A stretch of 13,868 nucleotides of DNA from JANRKH01 sp033763595 (GTDB lineage: Bacteria; Pseudomonadota; Alphaproteobacteria; Rickettsiales; Rickettsiaceae), in NCBI GenBank assembly GCA_033763595.1, contig JANRKH010000027.1, positions 1 through 13,868 of the forward strand. Direction: 5' to 3'. Both the position numbers and the translations under genes were made by a program. Positions 7,084-13,826 of this stretch are shown piece after piece (position 1 is the stretch's first letter; every line of letters begins with the position of its first letter). The notes beneath the pieces were generated by a model. The model was given only the letters and a program-made list of their open reading frames with translations, had not been told where the DNA came from and searched no databases.

Positions 7084-7233
7084 AGAAATATACCAAACTC
7101 CGTTTTTGATGACCCAAATGAATTGACGCTATAGTCAGCCGTGCATACGTATTTACATATGCTTTAGCGCATGCAAATAACTGCGTACAGGCACAGGACC
7201 CGAGAAATTCTTAGTGATCATTTATCTTGATCA
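7084..7233. other. Gene-free stretch with an imperfect palindrome
   Basis: No gene is seen between the mraY leader and family I copy b. Bases 7150-7178 form an imperfect hairpin (TATTTACATATGC against GCGCATGCAAATA, 10 of 13 paired). Two TGATCA hexamers (7216-7221 and 7229-7233, the second running into the repeat edge) flank a 7-base spacer next to the family I boundary. ATACCAAA at 7090-7097 and TTTGGTATAA at 7509-7518 are an inverted pair around the whole island, similar to the outer ends of family III. No mraY promoter could be chosen with confidence. Confidence 0.4.
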
Positions 7234-7500
7234 TTAGACCCCTCCTAAAAACTCTACTCCTAGAGGCAATTGCGCCGCCCGCGCAAGTATATAATAGTCT
7301 TTTATGTTGAATTAGCTACGTTGTTGACTCGTCGCTCACCTAATACTCATAGGCTTCTCTCCTCGCGCCTAGTATCTAATCCAACCTAAAAGACTATAGC
7401 AGAATCCTCACGTACCTTATAATGTACGCTGCGGTTTTGCGCTCCGCCTGCTCTTGCTACTAGCCCCCCAGGAGCTAAGTTTTTCGAAGAGGCCTATTTA
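7234..7500. repeat. Palindromic element family I, copy b, split by a family II element
   Basis: The left end TTAGACCCCTCCTAAAAACT and the right end AAGTTTTTCGAAGAGGCCTA pair imperfectly as terminal inverted repeats. The left 43 bases and the right 100 bases align with copy a in the GT4 gene, for example ATCCTCACGTACCTTAT here against ATCCTCATGTGCCTTAT there. The match breaks at 7294-7398, where a complete family II element interrupts it. Removing that piece leaves about 162 bp, close to copy a. No coding function is seen in this copy. Confidence 0.85.
7294..7398 (-). mobile_element. Family II MITE-like element, copy 1
   Basis: The 105-bp element is the reverse complement of copies at 12412-12517 and 13557-13662 and differs from the latter only at its last base. 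Its ends, TAGTCTTTTATGTTGAATTAG and the complement of CTAATCCAACCTAAAAGACTA, form an inverted repeat with two mismatches. It has no open frame. It is inserted inside family I copy b. One outer TA is kept (after GACTA) and the other reads AA. Confidence 0.85.
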
Positions 7501-7606
7501 AACATTGGATTTGGTATAACCTGGTCGCCATAAAAAAGGTCGCTATAAAATTCATGTATTTAATTTATTCCAGGAAATTGAATAATTCAAATCAAAAAAC
7601 AACAAA
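7501..7606. other. Short intergenic stretch without recognised gene
   Basis: Between family I copy b and the porin terminator I see no gene. A small perfect palindrome TTGAAT-A-ATTCAA lies at about 7579-7591, and GGATTTGGTAT at 7507-7517 matches the outer end of family III at 13816-13826. Confidence 0.4.
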
Positions 7607-7662
7607 AAATATCGGCAGTATAAGCTCTTGAGAAACCCTCAAAAACTTGATTGCCGATATTT
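7607..7662 (-). terminator. Porin transcription terminator
   Basis: Perfect 11-base arms AAATATCGGCA (7607-7617) and TGCCGATATTT (7652-7662) enclose an inner stem TTGAG/CTCAA. On the minus strand the stem is followed by TTTTTGTTGTTTTTTG. It lies about 54 bases past the porin stop. The large loop is unusual for an intrinsic terminator, but placement and the T-rich tail support the call. Confidence 0.75.
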
Positions 7663-7715
7663 AGCCAATTAGATAAGCCCTATTGAATATTTTAGTACAA
7701 GTTAAGACGGGAGTT

Positions 7716-8987
7716 TTAAAACGAGAGTTTTGTTCCTAGAATAACAATCGACCCTGCATTTCTGCCCTTAGTTATTTTACTATACTCTAAATAACTTTGA
7801 TTTGTACCTTTTTGTTTATATTCGTACCTTGTTAATTCAGCATATGTTGTAAGATTTTTTACTAATTTATACTGAGCCCCTAAAGTTAAGGAACGAAGAG
7901 TACCGTTAAACTTGTCATTATTCAAGTATGTAAGACTCAGGCCATAAGGACCCTGATCATATGCAGCGCCTGCTGAATAAAGCCTATTTTTAACATTCGG
8001 GTAGATATTCTCTATTCCCTTATATGTTAAACTTTTTCCAAGATCTGCAAAAGATAATGATGATGAGTAATTACCATAAGTTGCTATCACTCCAACATTG
8101 TAAGATTTAAGATCTCTAAATTTTAGTGCTGGCGTGCTACTATCATAATGAGTTTTGGTTTGTCCATGTTCGAATCCAGCTCCAAACTTAAACGATAAAT
8201 CGCGAGTAGCATCTATTTCATAAGTAGAGGCCACAGCTAAAAGATTAGCTATACCAACGTTATAATAATTGTAGCTGTAAGATTTACTGTTAAAAGTAAT
8301 TATCTCATTTGTATTTTTATCAAGTCCAGAGCTACCAAAATTCGTAGTATCTGGCACATAAGTTACGCCCGCTTGTAAACCCAAAATCTTAGGTGAATAA
8401 TATGTTATACCTCTTGGTTTTTCCATATTTGCTTCATATAACCCATCGTAGATTAAAGAATAGTCAGTGTAACCGGTAAGGTAAGATGAGATAGTGCCCC
8501 TTTCCTCGTCCTCAGGTAGAAGATTTGCAAATCTTATGAAGCCATCTCCAGTAGCCGCAGAAATACTATAAGGGCTAACTGTCATAGTATTTGTTGCATA
8601 CAGATTCGATCCTAGCTCTAATCTTCCAGGAATAGACTCAAAAAATAAGTGCGACCCAGCAAGAGAGCTACCTTTTGCGGTTGTATTTACAACGATCTTC
8701 GCGCCATAATTTATTAACGACTGCGTCCTTGATATTTCTAGGGCTAAATATGCTTTAGAATAAAGACCAAGATCCTTGTTGTTGTTTGTTATTTTGTCAC
8801 CAGAGGTTTCAACAGAACCGTATTTATCATAAAACTTAGGTGAGCTGGATGATTTTTGTCTATTAAGATTTGTTCCGCCCTGAAATTCAAACATCCCCGA
8901 AAAACCTACGTTAGTAGAAGCAGAAGCATGCGTGGCTGCAATTGCACTTGTTACAAAACAACCAACAAAACACAATAATTTTTTCAT
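7716..8987 (-). CDS. Gram-negative outer-membrane porin
   Basis: The 423-residue protein starts with a clear signal peptide (MKKLLCFVGCFVTSAIAATHASA) with cleavage likely after residue 23. The mature part is made of alternating polar/hydrophobic strands rich in Tyr, Ser, Gly and Asn, for example GITYYSPKILGLQAGVTYVP and YNVGVIATYGNYSSSLSFAD, and ends in a strand with terminal Phe (VILGTKLSF), the usual BAM recognition signal. This fits a 16-stranded beta-barrel of the general porin (Porin_4-like) type, which passes small hydrophilic solutes. The gene stands alone with its own promoter at 9016-9043 and terminator at 7607-7662. A weak AGGT lies four to five bases before the ATG. Family assignment is from strand pattern and signal, since porin sequence identity is usually low. 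Confidence 0.88.
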   Translation of the reverse strand: MKKLLCFVGCFVTSAIAATHASASTNVGFSGMFEFQGGTNLNRQKSSSSPKFYDKYGSVETSGDKITNNNKDLGLYSKAYLALEISRTQSLINYGAKIVVNTTAKGSSLAGSHLFFESIPGRLELGSNLYATNTMTVSPYSISAATGDGFIRFANLLPEDEERGTISSYLTGYTDYSLIYDGLYEANMEKPRGITYYSPKILGLQAGVTYVPDTTNFGSSGLDKNTNEIITFNSKSYSYNYYNVGIANLLAVASTYEIDATRDLSFKFGAGFEHGQTKTHYDSSTPALKFRDLKSYNVGVIATYGNYSSSLSFADLGKSLTYKGIENIYPNVKNRLYSAGAAYDQGPYGLSLTYLNNDKFNGTLRSLTLGAQYKLVKNLTTYAELTRYEYKQKGTNQSYLEYSKITKGRNAGSIVILGTKLSF

Positions 8988-9015
8988 TTTTACCTATAAA
9001 TTATTTGGTTCGTTG

Positions 9016-9043
9016 AAGATATCAGATAGATATTTGATGTCAA
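9016..9043 (-). promoter_or_regulatory. Porin promoter
   Basis: On the minus strand a perfect TTGACA (9043-9038) is followed by 16 bases and TATCTT (9021-9016). Transcription would begin near 9009, leaving about 20 bases before the porin ATG at 8987. Confidence 0.65.
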
Positions 9044-9318
9044 TAACAAAAAAATAAGTATTTATAAGTTTATAACATAAAATTAAGTTATGTGCATACT
9101 ACAGATATTGCAAATTCTGTAAGAATGATACGATAAATTTTAGTGTTGTTTTTTTGATTGTTATTCGCGGGTAATAATTATTACAGGGGCACTTAATAGC
9201 TTGATAATACAAAATAAATCCTTAGGATTTAGAGCAATATACCCTATAAGGACTAGTCTTTTCAAGTTGAATTTAGAGTTTTTGTAAAAATTCGCTGGTA
9301 ATTTGTTGCATGGTTTAC
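9044..9318. other. Intergenic stretch with two small palindromes
   Basis: No gene is seen. GTAATAATTATTAC (9171-9184) is a perfect 14-base palindrome and could be an operator for the porin. TAAATCC-TTA-GGATTTA (9215-9231) is a hairpin followed on the minus strand by TTTTG, a possible weak terminator for transcripts coming from the 10294 gene. Confidence 0.35.
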
Positions 9319-9465
9319 TTGGCTCTGTGTACATTTTTCTATATAAACGGTAATTTCGTTGCTATTTTCGTCCTCGGATCCTCATGTATACAGCACACAC
9401 TTAAGTTTTCTTGGGCGAAAATGCCTATAAATTCATCCTTTATATAGTAATGTACACAGAACCTA
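9319..9465. repeat. Family IV long-hairpin element
   Basis: Left arm GGCTCTGTGTACAT...CTATATAAA (from 9321) pairs with the right arm, which on the other strand reads GGTTCTGTGTACAT...CTATATAAA (from 9463 backward). Pairing continues inward with gaps to CATTTTCG-type sequence on each side (about 9362-9370 and 9415-9424), giving arms near 50 bases around a 40-base centre that includes GGATCCTCATGTATAC. It begins 19 bases past the stop of the 10294 gene and may serve as its 3' end. Only one copy is in the window. It looks like another short palindromic element. Confidence 0.75.
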
Positions 9466-9481
9466 AGAAGTCAAGTTACAC

Positions 9482-10294
9482 TCAAAAAATTCCAAATATT
9501 TTTTTTGGTGTTGCCCCTTGACCTTCTTGTCCAGCTGGACTTTTGGCATTTGGAGTGCGTGTTGGGTTCTTTGGGGCTTGAGTACTGAGACCAGGCCACG
9601 GTCTCTTACTTTGCTCATCTTGATTGGCTTCCTCCTCCACTTGCTTTTTGAATGCTTGAGCATTACCTAAGAAACCCCTCTCTTGTGGCTCCTTTTGCGC
9701 GCTTCCAAAACTAAAGCTATTAAACCAATTGATAACATAATCATAAAGCCGACTCAAAAAAGACTTCTCTTCGGGTTTTTCTGTATCTTGGGTGGCATTT
9801 GGCTGATCTTCTCTCTGCTCTTTGAGACTGTTAGTAATTTGCTGCGCGTTCCCCAAGAATCCTAATTCGGGCCCCTGTTTGTGCGCCGATACTTCACTAG
9901 ATTGACCTCGACCCTTTTGTCCGTCTATTTTTCTTTGCCCATGATAAATCATGTCCGTTATGATACCAGGCCGTGTTTTGCTTACTCTACCTCCTTGGGT
10001 TGCTTGCGGATTTGATCGTTCTCCTTTCGCTCGCAATTTATCAGTCAATTGCTTCATATTCCCTAAAGCTCCAAGGTCTTTCGGGTCTGCATCAGATAAT
10101 TTAGACGCATCATTACCAGATTCGGCTGCAGCGCCTTTTTTCTTAATGCCAAATAAAGAGTCATATACTCTAACTAAAAGGTCTGTCTTTTCTGCTTGGG
10201 CCACCTGTTCTGCTACGCCAGCGCTTGTTGCAGCTACAGTCTGAGCAAAACCTTCTGGTGTTGTTGTATTACCAGTCTTTTTTTGCTTAGGCAT
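9482..10294 (-). CDS. Hydrophilic protein with three LGN-type repeats, function unknown
   Basis: I do not recognise this 270-residue protein. It has no signal peptide or long membrane segment and is rich in Gln, Lys, Gly, Ala and Asn. Three related repeats occur: LGALGNMKQLTDKLR (74-88), LGFLGNAQQITNSLKEQ (144-160) and RGFLGNAQAFKKQVEEE (207-223), each followed by a polar stretch with NPQATQ, NATQD or NQDEQ. A second motif occurs twice: LLVRVYDSLFG (39-49) and FLSRLYDYVINWF (179-191). The layout suggests duplicated motif pairs in an otherwise disordered chain, as in scaffold or host-interaction proteins. A type IV effector role is only a guess: no C-terminal Arg-rich signal is seen (end is TPKKIFGIF). 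The gene follows rpe by 132 bases and probably has its own promoter. No Shine-Dalgarno is evident. Confidence 0.8.
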   Translation of the reverse strand: MPKQKKTGNTTTPEGFAQTVAATSAGVAEQVAQAEKTDLLVRVYDSLFGIKKKGAAAESGNDASKLSDADPKDLGALGNMKQLTDKLRAKGERSNPQATQGGRVSKTRPGIITDMIYHGQRKIDGQKGRGQSSEVSAHKQGPELGFLGNAQQITNSLKEQREDQPNATQDTEKPEEKSFLSRLYDYVINWFNSFSFGSAQKEPQERGFLGNAQAFKKQVEEEANQDEQSKRPWPGLSTQAPKNPTRTPNAKSPAGQEGQGATPKKIFGIF

Positions 10295-10353
10295 AATTAT
10301 TATTACTTTTTTACGTAATGATAATGTAAATTCATTAAATAATCTTATTTTAT

Positions 10354-10386
10354 TTTACTCTACAATAAAATAGTAACAATATTGTT
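10354..10386 (-). promoter_or_regulatory. Possible promoter with palindromic operator
   Basis: On the minus strand TTGTTA is followed by 16 bases and TAAAAT, about 65-70 bases before the ATG at 10294. The -35 hexamer lies on the edge of a perfect 12-base palindrome AACAATATTGTT (10375-10386), which could bind a dimeric regulator. The region is very AT-rich, so chance matches are likely. Confidence 0.35.
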
Positions 10387-10426
10387 GTATTTTTACGCAT
10401 GTCATATGAGGCTGTTTTGCGAGTGA

Positions 10427-11071
10427 TTAACTCTCCCGCAATATATCAACTCTCTGATTGAAATCATCGCCAGTAAATAAGTATGATCCCGCAACAAGCA
10501 TACTTGCTCCTGCGTTTTTTGCTAGTTTTGCAGTTTGTGCATTTATCCCGCCATCTACTGAGATAATAATGTCTTTCTCACATTCTCTAGCTTTGCTAGA
10601 AACATGCGCAATCTTCTCTACGCAAGAATCCATGAATTTTTGTCCGCCAAAACCTGGCTCAACAGTCATTATTAAAATTAAATCTATGTCTTTAATATAA
10701 GGGTAAATAAGATTTACATTAGTCGAAGGCCTAATTGAAATGCCGGCCTTACAGCTTTTAGATACTATATTTTTAATCAGCTGCTTTGGATCCCGAGCCG
10801 CCTCTAAGTGAAAGGTAATTATATCAGCTCCTGCATCTATAAATTCATTATAATAAGCATCAGGATTAGTAATCATCAAATGAACATCAAGTGGCATGGT
10901 TGAAATCTTCTTTATTGCGCGTGTTATTCCTTGACCAAATGTAATATTTGGAACAAAATGCCCGTCCATAATGTCTAAATGTATATAATTTGCGCTAGAT
11001 GCGCAGATTTTTTTTACCTCTGACTCAAGATTTAAAAGGTCAGCGCAAAGAATGGAGGGTGAAATCATCAT
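10427..11071 (-). CDS. rpe: Ribulose-phosphate 3-epimerase
   Basis: Rpe interconverts ribulose 5-phosphate and xylulose 5-phosphate in the pentose phosphate pathway. The 214-residue TIM barrel shows the expected sites: SPSILCADL (4-12), the metal and catalytic stretch YIHLDIMDGHFVPN (29-42), DVHLMI (62-67), TVEPGFGGQKF (136-146) and the phosphate/catalytic VDGGI (about 172-176). Length is normal. Two adjacent ATG codons (11071 and 11068) are both possible starts; the second gives the usual MISPSIL beginning. No ribosome-binding site is visible. It is divergent from tyrS across 83 bases. In reduced rickettsial genomes part of the non-oxidative pentose phosphate pathway may be retained for nucleotide precursors. 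Confidence 0.97.
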   Translation of the reverse strand: MMISPSILCADLLNLESEVKKICASSANYIHLDIMDGHFVPNITFGQGITRAIKKISTMPLDVHLMITNPDAYYNEFIDAGADIITFHLEAARDPKQLIKNIVSKSCKAGISIRPSTNVNLIYPYIKDIDLILIMTVEPGFGGQKFMDSCVEKIAHVSSKARECEKDIIISVDGGINAQTAKLAKNAGASMLVAGSYLFTGDDFNQRVDILRES

Positions 11072-11091
11072 ATTTGTATCATTTTAAAATA

Positions 11092-11120
11092 TTGATTTAA
11101 AGATCAATTAGGAATATAAA
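11092..11120 (+). promoter_or_regulatory. tyrS promoter
   Basis: TTGATT (11092-11097) is followed by 17 bases and TATAAA (11115-11120). Transcription would begin near 11127, about 28 bases before the tyrS ATG. The opposite strand must hold the rpe promoter in the same 83-base gap, with TTGATC and TAAAAT 15 bases apart as a weak candidate. Confidence 0.6.
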
Positions 11121-11154
11121 CTATTAGGACCAGAAAGCAAAATACCAGATTTAT

Positions 11155-12393
11155 ATGAACTTTATAGAGGAATTTGAACGACGTGGATATTTATATCAGA
11201 GCACAGATCTAGAAGAGCTAAAAAAACTTACGAAAAATGAATCAGTTTGCTTTTATGTAGGTTTTGACTGCACAGCAGAATCTTTGCATGTAGGCAGCCT
11301 TATGCAAATCATGATTCTAAGATTATTGCAGCAATATGGACATAAGCCTATTGTTATTGTCGGAGGAGCAACTTCGATGATTGGCGATCCCTCTGGCAAA
11401 AACGATACACGTAAATCTTTGACAATAGATGACATTGAAAAAAACAAGCTTGGGATAAAGAAAAGCTTGTCCAAATTTATAAAATTTGGCGATGATAAAA
11501 CAGACGCTATTATGCTCGATAATAAAGATTGGTTAAATAAGCTAAATTACATAGAATTTTTAGCTGAATTTGGCAAGGATTTTTCTGTAAACAGAATGCT
11601 ATCTATGGATTCGGTAAAATCTCGTCTTGAAAGAGAGAGTAATCTTACTTTTTTAGAATTTAACTATATGTTACTTCAAGCTTATGATTTTTTATATTTA
11701 TATCAAAATCATAACTGCAAAGTTCAATTAGGCGGAAGTGACCAATGGGGTAATATAGTTATGGGCACTGAAATTATACGTAAAAAACTCGGCAAATCTG
11801 CGCTTGGGCTAACAACGCCACTTCTTACAACATCATCTGGCGCAAAGATGGGTAAATCTGCGTCAGGTGCGGTCTGGCTAAATGAGGAGATGCTCTCACC
11901 TTACGATTACTTTCAGTATTGGAGAAATATAGAGGATTCTGATGTTAAAAGATTTTCAAAATTATACTCAGAGTTTAATGATAATGAGGAACGAGAGTTT
12001 GAAGATTTGATAGATAAAAACATCAATGAGGCAAAAAAAATCTTAGCTTTAAGACTCACTCAAATTTGCCATGGTCACGAAGCGGCTCATGAAGCAGTGT
12101 TAACTGCAAAAAAAGTCTTTGAATCAGGTGGAATAGGAGAAAGTTTACCAGAAATTACTATTCCTTCTATAGATTTAACAAGTGGAATATTACTTTCTGA
12201 GTTACTTGTTATGGCAAAAATGGTTTTATCTAAATCAGAAGCAAAGAAAGTCATCAGGGGTGGCGGAGCAAGGGTAAATAATATAAAACTTGAAGATGAA
12301 AATCAGAGAATTAATAAAGAGCATCTCACAGAAGAAGGATATATCAAATTATCATTAGGCAAAAAAAAACATATTGTCATACGTATTGTTTAA
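11155..12393 (+). CDS. tyrS: Tyrosyl-tRNA synthetase
   Basis: This class I synthetase charges tRNA-Tyr in the cytoplasm. The 412-residue protein shows the bacterial TyrS layout: tyrosine pocket YVGFDCTAESLHVGS (34-48) with the HIGH-type HVGS, GDPSGK (77-82), tyrosine-binding QAYDFLYLY (175-183), QLGGSDQWGN (191-200), the KMSKS-type loop KMGKS (231-235), then an anticodon-side helical part and an S4 RNA-binding domain (about 347-408, LSKSEAKKVIRGGGARVN). No Shine-Dalgarno is seen before ATG; residue alignment with the family start supports it. The stop TAA is followed directly by repeat sequence (12394 on), so its 3' untranslated region is formed by mobile elements. Confidence 0.98.
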   Translation: MNFIEEFERRGYLYQSTDLEELKKLTKNESVCFYVGFDCTAESLHVGSLMQIMILRLLQQYGHKPIVIVGGATSMIGDPSGKNDTRKSLTIDDIEKNKLGIKKSLSKFIKFGDDKTDAIMLDNKDWLNKLNYIEFLAEFGKDFSVNRMLSMDSVKSRLERESNLTFLEFNYMLLQAYDFLYLYQNHNCKVQLGGSDQWGNIVMGTEIIRKKLGKSALGLTTPLLTTSSGAKMGKSASGAVWLNEEMLSPYDYFQYWRNIEDSDVKRFSKLYSEFNDNEEREFEDLIDKNINEAKKILALRLTQICHGHEAAHEAVLTAKKVFESGGIGESLPEITIPSIDLTSGILLSELLVMAKMVLSKSEAKKVIRGGGARVNNIKLEDENQRINKEHLTEEGYIKLSLGKKKHIVIRIV

Positions 12394-12413
12394 CGAGTTT
12401 CCGAAGAGGTCTA
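12394..12413. repeat. Isolated terminus of a family I element
   Basis: CGAGTTTCCGAAGAGGTCTA resembles the right ends of family I copies a and b (GAAGAGGCCTAT and GGAGAGGTCTAT), but no body lies to its left, where tyrS ends. It reads in the same direction as the family I end at 12655-12676, so the pair are direct repeats around the family II copy and family I copy c. Confidence 0.55.
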
Positions 12414-12517
12414 TAGTCTTTTAGGTTGGATTAGATACTAGGCGCGAGGAGAGGAGCCTATGAGTATTAGGTGAGCGACGAGTCAACAACGTAGCTAATT
12501 CAACATAAAAGACTATA
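12412..12517 (+). mobile_element. Family II MITE-like element, copy 2
   Basis: This 106-bp copy differs from copy 3 at one base (GAGGAGCC against GAGAAGCC). Terminal repeats are TATAGTCTTTTAGGTTGG and the complement of CAACATAAAAGACTATA. Flanking TA is present on both sides (TA-TAGTC...GACTA-TA), consistent with a duplicated TA target. An internal hairpin can form between ATACTAGGC and GCCTATGAGTAT. Confidence 0.85.
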
Positions 12518-12676
12518 ATATACGACTTAACAAAACTTGTACCCACCCAGCAAGTAGGTGGAAGCGGGCGTGAAACGGCTGCTAGAACTACTAGGAGAAA
12601 ATGCTTGCGTGAGCCCCTTTCCCTTGCGCGGCCGGGGCAATTGCCTCAAGGACGAGAGTTTTTAGGAGGGGTCTAT
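12518..12676. repeat. Palindromic element family I, copy c (reverse orientation)
   Basis: Read on the minus strand from 12676 it begins TAGACCCCTCCTAAAAACTC and continues GAGGCAATTGC...GGCCGCGCAAG, matching copy b (7236-7286) closely for about 55 bases. The rest is diverged, but CTCACG, GCCGTTT and ACAAGTTTTG keep the order seen in copy b, and its other end abuts family II copy 2. It forms the region just upstream of the 12703 gene. Confidence 0.7.
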
Positions 12677-12702
12677 TTTTAAAAATAAAATAAGCTAGCA
12701 TT

Positions 12703-13518
12703 ATGGATTTTGAGTCAGAAAAGCAAATCTTTGGAGCAAAGAAATATAAAATCGTTGCACAAAAAACTTCTGACCAAGCTGAGCATAACGAGGCTAATCC
12801 TCAATTAGCATCTAGTTTTGGCCTGGTATTTTCTGACCTAAATCCAAATGCCAAACCTTTTGTCCCGAACCAAATCATACACACACCAATTGATTACAGT
12901 ATTTCTAAAGATAATATTTGTGCAATTCAGGACGATATGTCTTTACCCAGATTCTTTAATAGAGACTCCGGAGGCGGTGCAATCCATGTGGAAATAGAGC
13001 ATAAACATGAAGAAGGCCCGGATTTTGTTCTAGAGCGTAATATCTTTTATCAAACATTCTTAGAGCGCTACATAAAAAATATGTTTAATATCAATACAAA
13101 AGTTGTTATAGAAAAATTTGATGAAGTAAGTGCAGAACCAGAACCGTACGCAATAACACCAGCGGAAACAAAGGTTCGCTCGATGTTAAATTATGAAGTG
13201 AATGAACTTGCGAATCTTATACTACTTGGTCATATAAAAAAGGATAATATTCTTCAAGAGGGTCCCAAACATTTAGATATTAACAGAGAATCAGGATTAA
13301 GCCCCGCAGAAGAAAAACTGCTACTTAAAGAATTTCTCGAGCGAGCAATTGGAAATTCGTGCAGATCCAATATCAATCTAACAGCTAAGCTCTTTATTGT
13401 TCACGATAACAATTTATATGACAATATTATTGCTGGAGATACATCAATTAATGACTCTATCGAAGAAACAATAATGCATTTGGATTTACTTGGACTCGAT
13501 GATGAACATGGAAAGTAA
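12703..13518 (+). CDS. Acidic protein with an internal duplication, function unknown
   Basis: I do not recognise this 271-residue protein. It is soluble in appearance, acidic, and has no signal peptide or membrane segment. A segment is repeated: IFYQTFLERYIKNMFNINTKV (114-134) resembles LLLKEFLERAIGNSCRSNINLTAKL (206-230), each with FLER-I-N, then a strand ending in a hydrophobic run and Asp. Between the copies is a helical stretch NYEVNELANLILLGHIKKDNI (163-183). The N-terminal 110 residues are less ordered and include GGGAIHVEIEHKHEEG (90-105). The ATG at 12703 is the first in frame after family I copy c ends at 12676; there is no clear ribosome-binding site, so start confidence is moderate. 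It ends before a stem-loop at 13525-13553. Elements on both sides suggest a variable part of the genome. Confidence 0.75.
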   Translation: MDFESEKQIFGAKKYKIVAQKTSDQAEHNEANPQLASSFGLVFSDLNPNAKPFVPNQIIHTPIDYSISKDNICAIQDDMSLPRFFNRDSGGGAIHVEIEHKHEEGPDFVLERNIFYQTFLERYIKNMFNINTKVVIEKFDEVSAEPEPYAITPAETKVRSMLNYEVNELANLILLGHIKKDNILQEGPKHLDINRESGLSPAEEKLLLKEFLERAIGNSCRSNINLTAKLFIVHDNNLYDNIIAGDTSINDSIEETIMHLDLLGLDDEHGK

Positions 13519-13524
13519 GCCATG

Positions 13525-13553
13525 CAAATTCCAATTTTGTAAATGGGAATTTG
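13525..13553 (+). terminator. Stem-loop after the 12703 gene, possible terminator
   Basis: CAAATTCC (13525-13532) and GGAATTTG (13546-13553) pair perfectly around a 13-base loop, seven bases after the stop. The following bases are TATTATAGTCTTTT, with the T run belonging to family II copy 3, so an insertion may have separated or supplied the T tract. AT-rich stem, so a weak call. Confidence 0.45.
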
Positions 13554-13556
13554 TAT

Positions 13557-13662
13557 TATAGTCTTTTAGGTTGGATTAGATACTAGGCGCGAGGAGAGAA
13601 GCCTATGAGTATTAGGTGAGCGACGAGTCAACAACGTAGCTAATTCAACATAAAAGACTATA
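13557..13662 (+). mobile_element. Family II MITE-like element, copy 3
   Basis: This 106-bp copy is identical to copy 1 apart from the terminal base and has one change from copy 2. The TA at each edge is kept. Its right edge shares TATA with the start of family III at 13662, so the two elements abut. Confidence 0.85.
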
Positions 13663-13826
13663 TACCAAATCTCTAGAATTAAATAATACTATGAGCAAGT
13701 CACGAAGCCTACTCTCGTGTTATACCTAATCCCATTTTTAAGTACTACTTCGTCGCTCGTCGCTCACCTAGCATGTAGTAGGCTTCGCTCCTCGCTCCTA
13801 GTATTATTTAATCTGGGATTTGGTAT
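13662..13826. repeat. Family III palindromic element with about 50-bp arms
   Basis: The left arm (13662-13713) starts ATACCAAATC and includes ATTAAATAATACTA and CGAAGCCTACT; the right arm (13777-13826) is its complement with about five mismatches and a two-base gap. The loop (13714-13776) and right arm include CTCGTCGCTCACCTA followed by TAGGCTTCGCTCCTCGC and CCTAGTAT, the same order as the centre of family II (7328-7375). So family III and II share a core but have different ends. No open frame of note. Confidence 0.8.

Noticed and set aside
8168..8177. GTTCGAATCC, a T-loop-like motif suggesting a tRNA
   Set aside because: It lies inside the porin coding sequence and no cloverleaf can be drawn around it.
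9463..9663. Minus-strand 66-codon frame at the end of the LGN-repeat gene
   Set aside because: It is a second frame of the same DNA; the 270-codon frame explains the motif repeats.
9683..10244. Plus-strand frames opposite the LGN-repeat gene
   Set aside because: They are shadows; the repeat pattern is coherent only in the minus-strand protein.
10458..10700. Plus-strand frame opposite rpe
   Set aside because: rpe has all its catalytic motifs on the minus strand.
11253..11474. Minus-strand frame inside tyrS
   Set aside because: It is a shadow of the tyrS catalytic domain.
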